Shown: positions 16,724-24,570, numbered from the stretch's first letter. The stretch is 29,534 nt of DNA from Veillonella sp. AM51-8BH (GCF_003463825.1 NZ_QSDY01000019.1:1-29534); one strand, 5' to 3'. The notes: generated from the sequence alone by a model not told the origin. Translations and numbers: made by a program.

Positions 16724-17059
16724 ATGGAAATTATGAATATGAAACTTAAAATGATGGCTACTTTATGGGATAATACCTATCGTGTTGCCATCGACGATGG
16801 ACAAGGCAAGTATATCGGTACAGCCCGTGTAGTAGTAAATGTTCCACTACCACCAGAAGCGTTACCAGAAAATGCGCCACAAGTAGAGCCACAATTATTG
16901 GTTTTAGTAGAAGATTTTGATTTCGGAGCTGATAAAATTATAAACTTTGAAACAACTCTTTCTGATTTGTTAAGAGAAAAATTCCGCTATGAAATTCCTC
17001 ATATTTTCTTCTACTATCCAAGTCCTCATGATGTGTTAAATCAAACAATTTCACAATAA
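16724..17059 (+). CDS. Conserved-looking small protein of unknown function
   Basis: This 111-residue protein has no family I recognise. AAGGAG lies 8 bases before ATG 16724, and a bidirectional terminator follows the stop, so it is very likely a real gene. It has no signal peptide or membrane segment and is acidic overall. Visible parts are a strand-rich start (MATLWDNTYRVAIDDGQGKY), a proline-rich linker (PLPPEALPENAPQVEPQ), an acidic patch (VLVEDFDFGADK) and a C-terminal aromatic run (YEIPHIFFYYPSPHD). It sits between cobU (divergent) and the cobalamin adenosyltransferase gene (convergent), which hints at a B12-related or regulatory role, but that is only position. Confidence 0.75.
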   Translation: MEIMNMKLKMMATLWDNTYRVAIDDGQGKYIGTARVVVNVPLPPEALPENAPQVEPQLLVLVEDFDFGADKIINFETTLSDLLREKFRYEIPHIFFYYPSPHDVLNQTISQ

Positions 17060-17073
17060 GGTCTATAACGAGC

Positions 17074-17104
17074 AAAAAGCTATGTAAAATACATAGCTTT
17101 TTTT
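17074..17104. terminator. Bidirectional rho-independent terminator
   Basis: AAAAAGCTATGT (17074-17085) pairs with ACATAGCTTTTT (17091-17102) around the loop AAAAT, with an A tract on one side and a T tract on the other. It separates the convergent 3' ends of the unknown plus-strand gene and the adenosyltransferase gene on the minus strand. Confidence 0.9.
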
Positions 17105-17107
17105 GGT

Positions 17108-17623
17108 TTATTCAGCTCCAATTTCCTCTTCTACACGACACATGATAAAGCAAAGGTCGGATAGACGGTTTAAATATTTTAAATTAGATTCGTGAACACT
17201 TTCACCAGCATCTAATACACGCCATAAATCACGTTCAGCACGACGAGTTATCGTTCTAGCCACATGTAAGTATGCTGAAGATTGTTTCTCACCTGGAATT
17301 ACGAAATTAGATAAAGGCTCAAGCTTTTCATCAAAGCGATCAATCACCTTTTCTAAATGTTTAACATGTTGTTCTGTAATTACTGGTGCAGCATTTAAGC
17401 TAGCAATATCAGCCATTAAAGTCCATAAGTTGCGCTCAATATCATATAATTCAGTAGCAACACGTGGATTTTCAGCATAGGAACGAGCCAAGCCTAAAAA
17501 TGCTTGTAATTCATCGATTGTACCATAAGCTTCTACGCGTAAAGAGGATTTAGGTACTCGTTCACCAGTATATAAACCAGTTGTACCAGCATCACCTGTT
17601 TTTGTGTAAACACTACTTGCCAT
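17108..17623 (-). CDS. PduO-type cob(I)alamin/cobyrinate adenosyltransferase
   Basis: This 171-residue four-helix-bundle ATP:corrinoid adenosyltransferase opens with VYTKTGDAGTTGLYTGERVPK, the ATP-binding N-terminus of PduO-type enzymes. RVEAYGTIDELQAFLGLAR and the ATP/corrinoid-contacting ARTITRRAERDLWRVLDAGE follow, then YLNRLSDLCFIMCR. It transfers the 5'-deoxyadenosyl group to Co(I), giving the coenzyme form used by B12 enzymes or by CbiP and CbiB. It has no fused DUF336 domain. The RBS AGGAGG precedes ATG 17623. It is separated from the main cobalamin operon by the small plus-strand gene and follows ndk. Confidence 0.93.
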   Translation of the reverse strand: MASSVYTKTGDAGTTGLYTGERVPKSSLRVEAYGTIDELQAFLGLARSYAENPRVATELYDIERNLWTLMADIASLNAAPVITEQHVKHLEKVIDRFDEKLEPLSNFVIPGEKQSSAYLHVARTITRRAERDLWRVLDAGESVHESNLKYLNRLSDLCFIMCRVEEEIGAE

Positions 17624-17673
17624 ATGTATTACCTCCTATAGATATACATAAATGTAGAAAGAAAAGCTACAGG

Positions 17674-17689
17674 ATCTCAACCTTGAGAT
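17674..17689. other. Short hairpin at ndk 3' end
   Basis: ATCTCAA (17674-17680) and TTGAGAT (17683-17689) form a perfect 7-bp inverted repeat with a 2-base centre, just past the ndk stop on the minus strand. Only a weak T-rich segment (GCTTTTCTTTC) follows, so it may be a leaky terminator or mRNA end between ndk and the adenosyltransferase gene. Confidence 0.4.
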
Positions 17690-18096
17690 TATTTATATTC
17701 TGGGAACCAAAGATGAATTTCACGAGCAGCAGCCTCTGGAGAGTCAGAAGCATGTACTACGTTAGCATCCATTGTTAAGGCATAGTCACCACGAATACTA
17801 CCAGGGGCAGCATCTACAGGATTTGTTGCACCGTTTAATGCACGTACGGATACGATAGCATTATCTCCGGCCAATACGAAAGCAAGAACTGGACCAGATG
17901 TGATGAAATCTACTAATTCACCAAAGAATGGTTTTTCTTTATGCTCAGCATAATGCTCTTCAGCTAATTCACGAGGTACTTGTAGAAGTTTTAATGCTTT
18001 AATTACAAGACCTTTACGTTCATAACGGCTAAGAATTTCACCACTTAATTGACGCTTAACTGCATCTGGTTTGATTAAAACTAATGTTTCTTGCAT
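17689..18096 (-). CDS. ndk: Nucleoside diphosphate kinase
   Basis: This 135-residue Ndk balances NTP pools by transferring gamma-phosphate through a phosphohistidine. The N-terminus [20 protein letters not shown] and [14 protein letters not shown] are typical. The NDPK signature [16 protein letters not shown] contains the active-site His115, and the preceding [10 protein letters not shown] is conserved. It is slightly shorter than the 140-150 residue average but complete. The RBS AGGAGG precedes ATG 18096, 22 bases after htpX. Confidence 0.97.
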   Translation of the reverse strand: MQETLVLIKPDAVKRQLSGEILSRYERKGLVIKALKLLQVPRELAEEHYAEHKEKPFFGELVDFITSGPVLAFVLAGDNAIVSVRALNGATNPVDAAPGSIRGDYALTMDANVVHASDSPEAAAREIHLWFPEYK

Positions 18097-18118
18097 GATA
18101 TCCTCCTGTAGATATTAA

Positions 18119-18994
18119 TTAAAATAATGCTTTCTCTTTATATTTAGGATTCATTGCTTGTTGTTTCAATTTTGCAATACGTTCCTCTGTACGAGGATGT
18201 GTACTAAAAAGATTGCTCAAGCTTTCACCAATACCAACCATAGGGTTGATAATAAACATATGGGCTGTTGCATTACTTGCATTTGGCAATGCACCATGTT
18301 TTGAATAGTAGTCAATTTTTGCAAGGGCAGATGCTAAAGCCAAAGGATTGCGGCACATCTCTCCGCCCCCCTCATCAGCTAAGAACTCACGTGCTCGAGA
18401 AATACTCATCTGAATGAGACCTGCCGCAATAGGTGCAATAATGATTAGACCTATAAGAGCTAACGGATTAGAATCTTCGCGGTCATCGGAACGACCAAAG
18501 ATCGCAGAGAATTGAAGCACTTGGGCAATCATGGAGATGGCCCCTGCCATCATGGCAGCAATGGTGCTAATCAAGGTATCACGATTCTTAACATGTGTTA
18601 ATTCGTGGCCCAGAACACCTTCTAGCTCATCATCAGTTAGTAGACGTTGAATACCTTCTGTAACAGCTACCGCTGCATGACTTGGATTTCTACCTGTAGC
18701 AAACGCATTAGGTACATCACTTGGAATGATATACACCTTTGGCATTGGTAAGTTACCATTCTTAGCCAAACGTTCTACCATACCATATAGTTTTGGATTA
18801 GATTGAGCAGTAACTTGTTGTGCATTATATTGTGCTAAAACGATTTTGTCGCTATACCAATAGGACATAAAATTCATACCCATGGATATAACAAACATAA
18901 TCATCATACCACTTCTACCGCCAATCATATCACCTAAGACCACTAAAATGGCCGTTAGAGTCGCTAATAAAAGCGTTGTTTTCATATTGTTCAT
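18119..18994 (-). CDS. htpX: Membrane zinc metalloprotease HtpX
   Basis: From ATG 18994 the protein has 291 residues. HtpX is an M48 membrane protease that degrades misfolded membrane proteins. Two hydrophobic segments at about 8-25 and 27-46 are followed by NAFATGRNPSHAAVAVTEG and the zinc motif HELTH at 130-134 (GVLGHELTHVKNRD). Further hydrophobic segments at about 145-160 and 185-200 precede SISRAREFLADEGGGEMCRNP, which supplies the third zinc ligand. A C-terminal THPRTEERIAKLK closes the family pattern. The alternative start at 19006 is rejected because GGAGGAAACT sits directly before ATG 18994. It has its own promoter-like region. Confidence 0.95.
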   Translation of the reverse strand: MNNMKTTLLLATLTAILVVLGDMIGGRSGMMIMFVISMGMNFMSYWYSDKIVLAQYNAQQVTAQSNPKLYGMVERLAKNGNLPMPKVYIIPSDVPNAFATGRNPSHAAVAVTEGIQRLLTDDELEGVLGHELTHVKNRDTLISTIAAMMAGAISMIAQVLQFSAIFGRSDDREDSNPLALIGLIIIAPIAAGLIQMSISRAREFLADEGGGEMCRNPLALASALAKIDYYSKHGALPNASNATAHMFIINPMVGIGESLSNLFSTHPRTEERIAKLKQQAMNPKYKEKALF

Positions 18995-19004
18995 AGTTTC
19001 CTCC

Positions 19005-19045
19005 AATTATAGTTATGGACTATGCTTAACACTATAATTATACCA
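19005..19045 (-). promoter_or_regulatory. htpX promoter with 9-bp inverted repeat (possible operator)
   Basis: On the minus strand TGGTATAAT (19045-19037) is an extended -10 box; no good -35 is present, as often tolerated with TGn. A perfect inverted repeat, AATTATAGT (19005-19013) and ACTATAATT (19031-19039), overlaps the -10 and the expected transcription start, with a 17-base centre. This is the geometry of a repressor site or a 5' mRNA stem. The repressor is unknown; htpX is stress-regulated in Bacillus. Confidence 0.55.
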
Positions 19046-19049
19046 CAAA

Positions 19050-19963
19050 CTATATAATTGACGCTCCTGAACTATCGGCTTCTAAACAGTATGTTTTATT
19101 TTCAATTCCATTAGACGTAAATACAGCACCCATAGCTTCTGCTACATCTTGTACATGTGCTTTATCGACATAAGCAATCAAAGTAGAACCAGATCCACTA
19201 ATGGTAGCACCATATGCTCCAGCGGCTTTAGCAACTTCAAATACTTCATCACAATGAGGAATCAATGTTTTACGGTATGGCACATGCAAATTATCATCTA
19301 ATGCAACAGATAAATTGCTTAATTGATGTGTAATTAAACTTGTTACAAATAAAGATGTATGGCTCACATTTTGGACAGCCTCTTTAAATGGTACATGATT
19401 AGGCAAAACAGAACGAGCATATTCTGTGGATACCATAACTTCAGGTACCACAACAGCAAAATGCAATTCCGGTGGGACAGAAATAACAGTATTAAGCACT
19501 TTTGTTTTTAAACCAGTAGCACAGCAAAGATTCCCATAAATAGCAGGAGCAACATTATCTGGATGACCTTCCATACGGTTTGCAATGACCAATAGTTCTT
19601 CTTTTGTAAGGGGGTGTTTAACTAGTGCATTAGCTAGTAAAAGTCCACCTACGATGCTGTACTACTACTGCCGAGTCCACGAGAAGGTGGAATTAAGGTT
19701 TCAGACGTAATATGTCCGTATTGTATGGGTTCTTGAGCAGTAGCAAAAACTTGATCCATAGCAAATCCTATAAGATTTTTTTTAGGGTCTTCAGCGCGAA
19801 GAATATCGGCACCGAAACCTTCAAAGGTATATGTATATTCAGTAGCATTTGGATCTGGTGTAAAGCTAAAGATATTGTAAAGGTTTAATGCTAATCCTAG
19901 GCAATCGAAACCTGGCCCGCAGTTGGCACTAGTAGCGGGCACTTGTACGCGAATGGTATTCAT
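19050..19963 (-). pseudogene. thrB: Homoserine kinase, frameshifted
   Basis: Two frames make one GHMP kinase that phosphorylates homoserine on the way to threonine. The 5' part (19963 to about 19656) has VQVPATSANCGPGFDCLGLALNLYN and the ATP loop PPSRGLGSSSTA, then meets TAG. The 3' part continues in the next frame from IVGGLLLANALVKHPLTKEE to RMEGHPDNVAPAIYGN and the C-terminal GAYGATISGSGSTLIAYVD. One missing base between 19655 and 19656 explains the break: 914 + 1 nt gives 304 residues, the usual length. There is no slippery heptamer. It lies 3 bases after hom. If the loss is real, the strain should need threonine; if not, it is a sequence error, like the similar break in ispA. Confidence 0.88.
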
Positions 19964-19966
19964 AGT

Positions 19967-21256
19967 TTAAGCTTCCATAATACGAATGACACTATTAACA
20001 GACTTAACGGAACGCAAGCTGTTAAAGGAATCAATAAGATTTAAAATATAAGATCTAGGACATTTGGACGTTACAATTGCAAGAACCGCAGTTTCTGGAT
20101 CCATATTGCGTTGAACAATAGATAATACAGAAATCTTTTGTTCTGCTAATTTTGCAGAAATTTTTGCTAATACACCTGTTTTATTATCTACTTCTAAACG
20201 CAAGTAGTAGCTAGATTGAATCTTGCCAGGAGAGTAAATGTTCTTTTGATCGTAATAGAATGGTTTCAAACGACCTGTTTCATTGTACGAAACATTTTTG
20301 GCTACTTCCATAATATCGGATACTACCGAGCTACCTGTAGGCAAGCTACCAGCACCACGACCATATAACATTACGTCGTCAATACCATTACCTTTAACAT
20401 AAATTGCGTTATAAGAGCCACGAACAGATGCTAAAGGATGTGTTGTAGGAATAAATGCAGGGTATACGTTTAGAGATAAACCTTGGCTAGTTTCCTTAGC
20501 AATACCTAATAATTTAATATTGTAGCCAAACTCTTTACCGAATTTGATATCTTCTGTATCTATGCTTGTAATGCCTTCTACAGATACATCTTCAAAGAAG
20601 ATGCGACGATTGAAACTAATGGATGCAAGGATAGCCAATTTACGGGCTGCATCTAGACCTTCAACGTCTGCTGTAGGATCAGCTTCTGCATAACCTAAAT
20701 CTTGTGCTTCCTTTAGTACATCTTGATAGCTTAAACCTTCTTCAGACATTTTCGTTAAAATGAAGTTTGTTGTACCATTCATAATACCGATGATTTCAGT
20801 AATACGATTGCCCGCTAAGGATTCATATAATGTACGGATGATAGGAATACCACCTAATACAGATGCTTCAAAGCGTAAATCCACTCCATTTTTGCTAGCT
20901 AAATCCAAAAGGTATGGGCCAGATTCTGCTAACAAATCTTTATTTGCAGTTACTACATTTTTTTTAGCCTTTAAAGCACCTTCTACACAATCTTTAGCAA
21001 AGGTTGTACCACCCATTAATTCCACAACCATTTGAATGGAATCATCTTTTAGTACTTCATCAATATCTGTTACATATTGAGCTGTTTCAGGCAATGTAAT
21101 ATCGCTATATTTATCAGGATTACGTACAAAGATTTTAGAAATTTCAACATTAACACCTGTACGATTTCTAATTAACTCAGCATTATCTTGCAATAAATTA
21201 AATGTACCTTGTGCAACAGTACCAAAACCTAATAATGCAATTTTTATAGTGGTCAT
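19967..21256 (-). CDS. hom: Homoserine dehydrogenase
   Basis: This 429-residue enzyme reduces aspartate semialdehyde to homoserine with NAD(P)H, at the branch to threonine and methionine. The Rossmann motif GFGTVAQG is at 10-17. ALKAKKNVVTANKDLLAE carries the catalytic lysine region, and FEASVLGGIPIIRTL and IMGIMNGTTNFILTKM (seen as IIGIMNGTTNF) are conserved. EAQDLGYAEADPTADVEGLDAARKLAIL is the family signature. A C-terminal ACT domain (about 350-429, YYLRLEVDNKTGVLAKIS) suggests allosteric control by threonine. It follows the ACT regulator gene by 24 bases and precedes thrB; thrC is not in the window. Confidence 0.96.
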   Translation of the reverse strand: MTTIKIALLGFGTVAQGTFNLLQDNAELIRNRTGVNVEISKIFVRNPDKYSDITLPETAQYVTDIDEVLKDDSIQMVVELMGGTTFAKDCVEGALKAKKNVVTANKDLLAESGPYLLDLASKNGVDLRFEASVLGGIPIIRTLYESLAGNRITEIIGIMNGTTNFILTKMSEEGLSYQDVLKEAQDLGYAEADPTADVEGLDAARKLAILASISFNRRIFFEDVSVEGITSIDTEDIKFGKEFGYNIKLLGIAKETSQGLSLNVYPAFIPTTHPLASVRGSYNAIYVKGNGIDDVMLYGRGAGSLPTGSSVVSDIMEVAKNVSYNETGRLKPFYYDQKNIYSPGKIQSSYYLRLEVDNKTGVLAKISAKLAEQKISVLSIVQRNMDPETAVLAIVTSKCPRSYILNLIDSFNSLRSVKSVNSVIRIMEA

Positions 21257-21280
21257 AATTGTCCTACTCTCTTAATTAGC

Positions 21281-21730
21281 CTATGCTTGGCCTAAAATTT
21301 CTACTTTAATAATGCCCTTCATAGAGCGAATATCTAATAATAAATCTTCTAATGAACCTTGTAAGTCTTTAGTTTCAAAGGAAATGCTGCTATTAGCTAT
21401 ACCTTGTAGAGGAATGTCTTGATTGATAGTTAATATACTACCATTGCGTTCTGCAATTGCTTTTAACACACTAGATAACATACCTGATTCATTAGACATT
21501 GAAACATAAATGCTTACAATTTTACCTTGAGCAATTTCAAAAAATGGGAATACATAGTCTTTATACTTATAGTATGCAGAACGACTCAAATCCATCTTTT
21601 CCACTGCTTCGTTAATAGTTTTAACCTCACCTAGTTTCAAAATTTCTTTTACCTTAATCGTCTTTTTTATCGCTTCTGGTAAAATATCTTCTTGCACCAG
21701 ATAAAACTTATCTTTTTTTGGTTTAGTCAT
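21281..21730 (-). CDS. ACT domain protein, PheB/ThrR-like (UPF0735)
   Basis: From ATG 21730 the protein has 149 residues. The N-terminal part has a helix-turn-helix look (VKEILKLGEVKTINEAVEKM then DLSRSAYYKYKDYVFPF); the C-terminal part is an ACT domain (SMSNESGMLSSVLKAIAERNGSILTINQ) of the kind that binds amino acids. This is the UPF0735/PheB family. The Bacillus member, renamed ThrR, has been described as a repressor of threonine biosynthesis genes (from memory, not checked). Its place just before hom supports the same role. The start follows GGGAG at 10 bases; a GTG at 21739 also exists but sits too close to that site. Confidence 0.85.
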   Translation of the reverse strand: MTKPKKDKFYLVQEDILPEAIKKTIKVKEILKLGEVKTINEAVEKMDLSRSAYYKYKDYVFPFFEIAQGKIVSIYVSMSNESGMLSSVLKAIAERNGSILTINQDIPLQGIANSSISFETKDLQGSLEDLLLDIRSMKGIIKVEILGQA

Positions 21731-21745
21731 AGAACACACACTCCC

Positions 21746-22738
21746 TTATTGTTCTGTTGAAGTTTCTTGGGCTACAAATTGACGCCCATATAATGTTAAT
21801 ACCGCATACATGCCGACAAAAAATGGTAAATATTCTGCCATAACGCGCCATGCTACAGCAACAATACCAACCGTTCCATTAGGGACAAAGGTACTAAACA
21901 ATACTACAAATAGTCCTTCTGCAATCCCTGTTCCCCCTGGTGTTGGTGCAAAATATAAAATAAGATTCAATAGAATCATTCGATCTAATATATCAATGAT
22001 CGGAATATCTGGTGTAAAAGCATACATTAATGCTGGCGCAATACAGTATAAGCATAATAGACTCAACCCAGATTCAATAAATACAATAAAAGATTGAATC
22101 GGTTGTTTATATAGTAATCCTAAACCTTGATTCAATGTTTCTAATTTAGAAAGCCAATCTTTCGTTTTATGTGCTTTAAACCGTTGCGCTAAGTTATATA
22201 CGAATTGACGCATATATTTAGTTTGTAAGATATAAGTACCTACCAGCATTGCAATGACAGATACTACTGCAAAAGTCAATAGCATATCTCTTGAAATATA
22301 TGGAATTTCAATAGCATCTCTTAAGAATACGAAGGGTAACATAATAACAAGGAACATAATAGAAAATACGGTACGTATTAACACAATAGGAGTCCCTTTA
22401 GATATTGGCACACCATAACTCCGTAATACTAATACTTGAGCAACAGCACCCCCACTAGCACCTGGTGTCAACATGGCCATAAAATAATTACTAAAAATTA
22501 CGCGAAGTACCGCCTTTATGGATAGCTTGTACCCACCGATTTTTACAAGTCTTTGTAACCGTAGGCCATCAAAATACATGCCTGCTGCTAAAGCTATCAA
22601 AGCTAATAATAAAGAAATACTATTAAATGATGAAATTGTTTTTAATGCATCTAAATCAATAGTGTAGTAAATGATACCAATTGACACAGCCAATAGTAAG
22701 AGAAACATAAAAATGCCTCTCTTCATCATTTTACTCAT
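21746..22738 (-). CDS. Flippase-like integral membrane protein (UPF0104/LPG synthase TM domain family)
   Basis: This 330-residue protein has about eight hydrophobic segments, beginning with FMFLLLLAVSIGIIYYTIDL. The family motifs are visible: LIALAAGMYFDGLRLQRL, then the NYFMAMLTPGASGGAVAQVLVLRSYG stretch (MLTPGASGG is the hallmark), RTVFSIMFLV, and LILYFAPTPGGTGIAEGLFVVLF near residue 260, matching the PTPGGxGxxE signature. These proteins resemble the flippase half of MprF and AglD/YbhN; specific lipid cargo is unknown. It lacks the MprF catalytic domain. It overlaps the YdjC gene as ATGA (22735-22738), implying coupled synthesis. Confidence 0.88.
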   Translation of the reverse strand: MSKMMKRGIFMFLLLLAVSIGIIYYTIDLDALKTISSFNSISLLLALIALAAGMYFDGLRLQRLVKIGGYKLSIKAVLRVIFSNYFMAMLTPGASGGAVAQVLVLRSYGVPISKGTPIVLIRTVFSIMFLVIMLPFVFLRDAIEIPYISRDMLLTFAVVSVIAMLVGTYILQTKYMRQFVYNLAQRFKAHKTKDWLSKLETLNQGLGLLYKQPIQSFIVFIESGLSLLCLYCIAPALMYAFTPDIPIIDILDRMILLNLILYFAPTPGGTGIAEGLFVVLFSTFVPNGTVGIVAVAWRVMAEYLPFFVGMYAVLTLYGRQFVAQETSTEQ

Positions 22739-23589
22739 ATCAAGTCTCCATAATTAATTAGCTCAATATTATGTTGTCTAATATATAAACGCGTATGGTT
22801 AGAACAAACAGCTTGTAATTCATCCTCCCAATGATAGCCCCATTTATATTGATTTCCCAAAATCGTATTATTTAAACCTGGATGAATCATCAATTCATGA
22901 GTACCTGATTTTTTAGATACGGATTTTAATATACCCATTAACGTTTTCTGGTTAATGTGTCCCCCGTTTACCATACCCCAAAAATATTGTGTGGAATACA
23001 TACCATTATCCCGCACTGTAGGCCTTGCCTTTGCCGCTACAGTAGATAAACCGACCTTGCCTAGTAATCGCACTGGCGAGTACATATAATTGACAAATAA
23101 AGAGGATTCATCTGGAATGCGTATTGCATTAATACCATAGTGTTTCGCTTGCTCAATAACGATTGGTAGTACCGTTGGTAATACATGCATATGTTGATGA
23201 CCATCAATATGCGTTACGTGCAAACCGGACTCCATGATCCGTTCCATTTGAGCGTGAATTTCTTTGCGCAACTCACTATAGTTAATCTTTCCAGTATAAA
23301 TTCGTTTCATAAAATCGATATATGTTTCTGGAAATACGCCTTCAGATGTAAGCAGAGATGATACTTCAGATGGATCACATACCGGTTTAAGTCCACCTAC
23401 TAAGGCGATATGAACACCAATGCCCAACTTAGGGTTATTTTTTGCCATACTTACAGCTTCTGTAAAAGCTTCACCTCCCGCTAATAGAGAGGTACTCGTA
23501 ATGATACCTGTACGATGACCATCAATGACTGCAGCATTAACTGCACTATGAAGACCAAAATCGTCGGCATTTACTATTAATTTGGACAT
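22735..23589 (-). CDS. YdjC/ChbG family carbohydrate deacetylase
   Basis: This 284-residue protein has the YdjC fold, a TIM-barrel-like metal-dependent deacetylase acting on acetylated sugars. It opens with LIVNADDFGLHSAVNAAVIDGHRTGIITSTSLLAGG, in which NADDFG supplies catalytic and metal Asp. GVHIALVGGLKPV carries the first metal histidine, and THIDGHQHMHVLPTVLPIV the later histidines. HELMIHPGLN is near the C-terminus. The substrate may be chitobiose-like, or a glycolipid as in HpnK. Coupling to a flippase-like gene favours a cell-envelope glycolipid or glycan substrate, which is inference. It is the first gene of its operon, with AAGGAAG before ATG 23589. Confidence 0.88.
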   Translation of the reverse strand: MSKLIVNADDFGLHSAVNAAVIDGHRTGIITSTSLLAGGEAFTEAVSMAKNNPKLGIGVHIALVGGLKPVCDPSEVSSLLTSEGVFPETYIDFMKRIYTGKINYSELRKEIHAQMERIMESGLHVTHIDGHQHMHVLPTVLPIVIEQAKHYGINAIRIPDESSLFVNYMYSPVRLLGKVGLSTVAAKARPTVRDNGMYSTQYFWGMVNGGHINQKTLMGILKSVSKKSGTHELMIHPGLNNTILGNQYKWGYHWEDELQAVCSNHTRLYIRQHNIELINYGDLI

Positions 23590-23608
23590 AGTTTACTTCC
23601 TTTTCATT

Positions 23609-23634
23609 AAAAAAAGGGAGAACTTTGTTCTCCC
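23609..23634 (-). terminator. Leader terminator / putative attenuator upstream of YdjC gene
   Basis: On the minus strand GGGAGAAC (23634-23627) pairs with GTTCTCCC (23623-23616) around AAA, followed by seven Ts (23615-23609). It lies downstream of a good promoter and only 19 bases before the start codon. A competing stem, CTTTGT (23640-23635) with ACAAAG (23628-23623), would take bases from both arms of the terminator, as antiterminator stems do. Confidence 0.75.
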
Positions 23635-23650
23635 ACAAAGGATATATGTT

Positions 23651-23680
23651 ATTGTACCAAATACAGAACTATAAAATCAA
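23651..23680 (-). promoter_or_regulatory. Promoter for YdjC-flippase-ACT-hom-thrB unit
   Basis: On the minus strand TTGATT (23680-23675) and TACAAT (23656-23651) are separated by 18 bases, and TGG directly before TACAAT makes an extended -10. Predicted start near 23644 gives a leader of about 55 nt that consists largely of the terminator-like hairpin at 23609-23634. Confidence 0.65.
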
Positions 23681-23681
23681 T

Positions 23682-23718
23682 ACAAAAGCCCTCTACTTGT
23701 ATACTAGTAGAGGACTTT
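23682..23718 (-). terminator. Terminator after the SpoU methyltransferase gene
   Basis: CCTCTACT and AGTAGAGG (23690-23697 and 23706-23713 on plus) form a perfect 8-bp stem with an 8-base loop. It extends across one mismatch by AAAG/CTTT, and the minus-strand 3' side runs into CTTTTGTA. The T tract is modest. It closes the ABC exporter-methyltransferase transcript before the next promoter. Confidence 0.7.
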
Positions 23719-23774
23719 CGATATACTTATAAATTTTTATCATAAATACTAGATCTGATTCTCAAGTATTTTAA

Positions 23775-24569
23775 TTATGATATCAATTGCTCTTGAGCTT
23801 TATACATACATAAAGCCGCTGCTACACTCACATTTAACGATTCAATGTCACCATACATGGGAATCATGATTCGGTGCTCACATAGATTCATAACCTCAGG
23901 TGTTACCCCATTCCCTTCATTACCTAAAATCAACATACATCGTTTATCGTATGTAACCATGTTATAAGGTTTTGATTCCTCTAGGGCAGTTACATAGGTA
24001 GACATATTGGATTCTGCAATCAGATCATTGAGCATAGATAATGTGACGTCTTCATAGACTGGTATTTTATGTAACGCACTCATTGTGCTACGTACCGTTT
24101 TATCATTATATGGATCCACGGTACCTTTCATCAAAAATATACCTTTCACACCTGCTGCGACAGCAGTCCTTATAATCGTGCCTAGATTACCAGGATCTTG
24201 GACGCCATCTAGTGTAATATAGACACCATCTTCAATAGAGATAGATTCCATACTATGTTTAGGTTTAGCTACAATTGCAATAATACCTTGTCCATTTACG
24301 GTATTATCGATTTTATCAAATATTGGATCTTGCGCAATATAAGTAGGAATTGATTGCATAGAATCTAAAGCTAATAAAGCTTCGATATTATTATCTTTAC
24401 ATTTAGATTCTCGTATAACAATTGTTTTTATTACACCATTAGATGAAATATCACGGATAGAACGAATACCTTCAACAATATATTCACCATGTTTATTACG
24501 ATTTTTACGCTGTCCTAGAGAAACTATACGTTTGATAGTCTTATTATCTTTAGATTGGATAAATTCCAT
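23775..24569 (-). CDS. SpoU/TrmH family RNA 2'-O-methyltransferase
   Basis: This 264-residue SPOUT-class methyltransferase has an N-terminal substrate-binding domain (FIQSKDNKTIKRIVSLGQRKNRNKHGEYIVEGIR, the SpoU_sub_bind pattern). The knotted catalytic domain has the three motifs: LDGVQDPGNLGTIIRTAVAAG, ILGNEGNGVTPEV and IPMYGDIESLNVSVAAALCMY. It methylates a ribose 2'-OH in rRNA or tRNA with SAM; the target site cannot be assigned (RlmB- and TsnR-like proteins share these motifs). The start lies 1 base after the ABC transporter stop, with GGGAG inside the previous gene, so it is co-translated with the exporter pair. Confidence 0.9.
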   Translation of the reverse strand: MEFIQSKDNKTIKRIVSLGQRKNRNKHGEYIVEGIRSIRDISSNGVIKTIVIRESKCKDNNIEALLALDSMQSIPTYIAQDPIFDKIDNTVNGQGIIAIVAKPKHSMESISIEDGVYITLDGVQDPGNLGTIIRTAVAAGVKGIFLMKGTVDPYNDKTVRSTMSALHKIPVYEDVTLSMLNDLIAESNMSTYVTALEESKPYNMVTYDKRCMLILGNEGNGVTPEVMNLCEHRIMIPMYGDIESLNVSVAAALCMYKAQEQLIS

Positions 24570-24570
24570 G

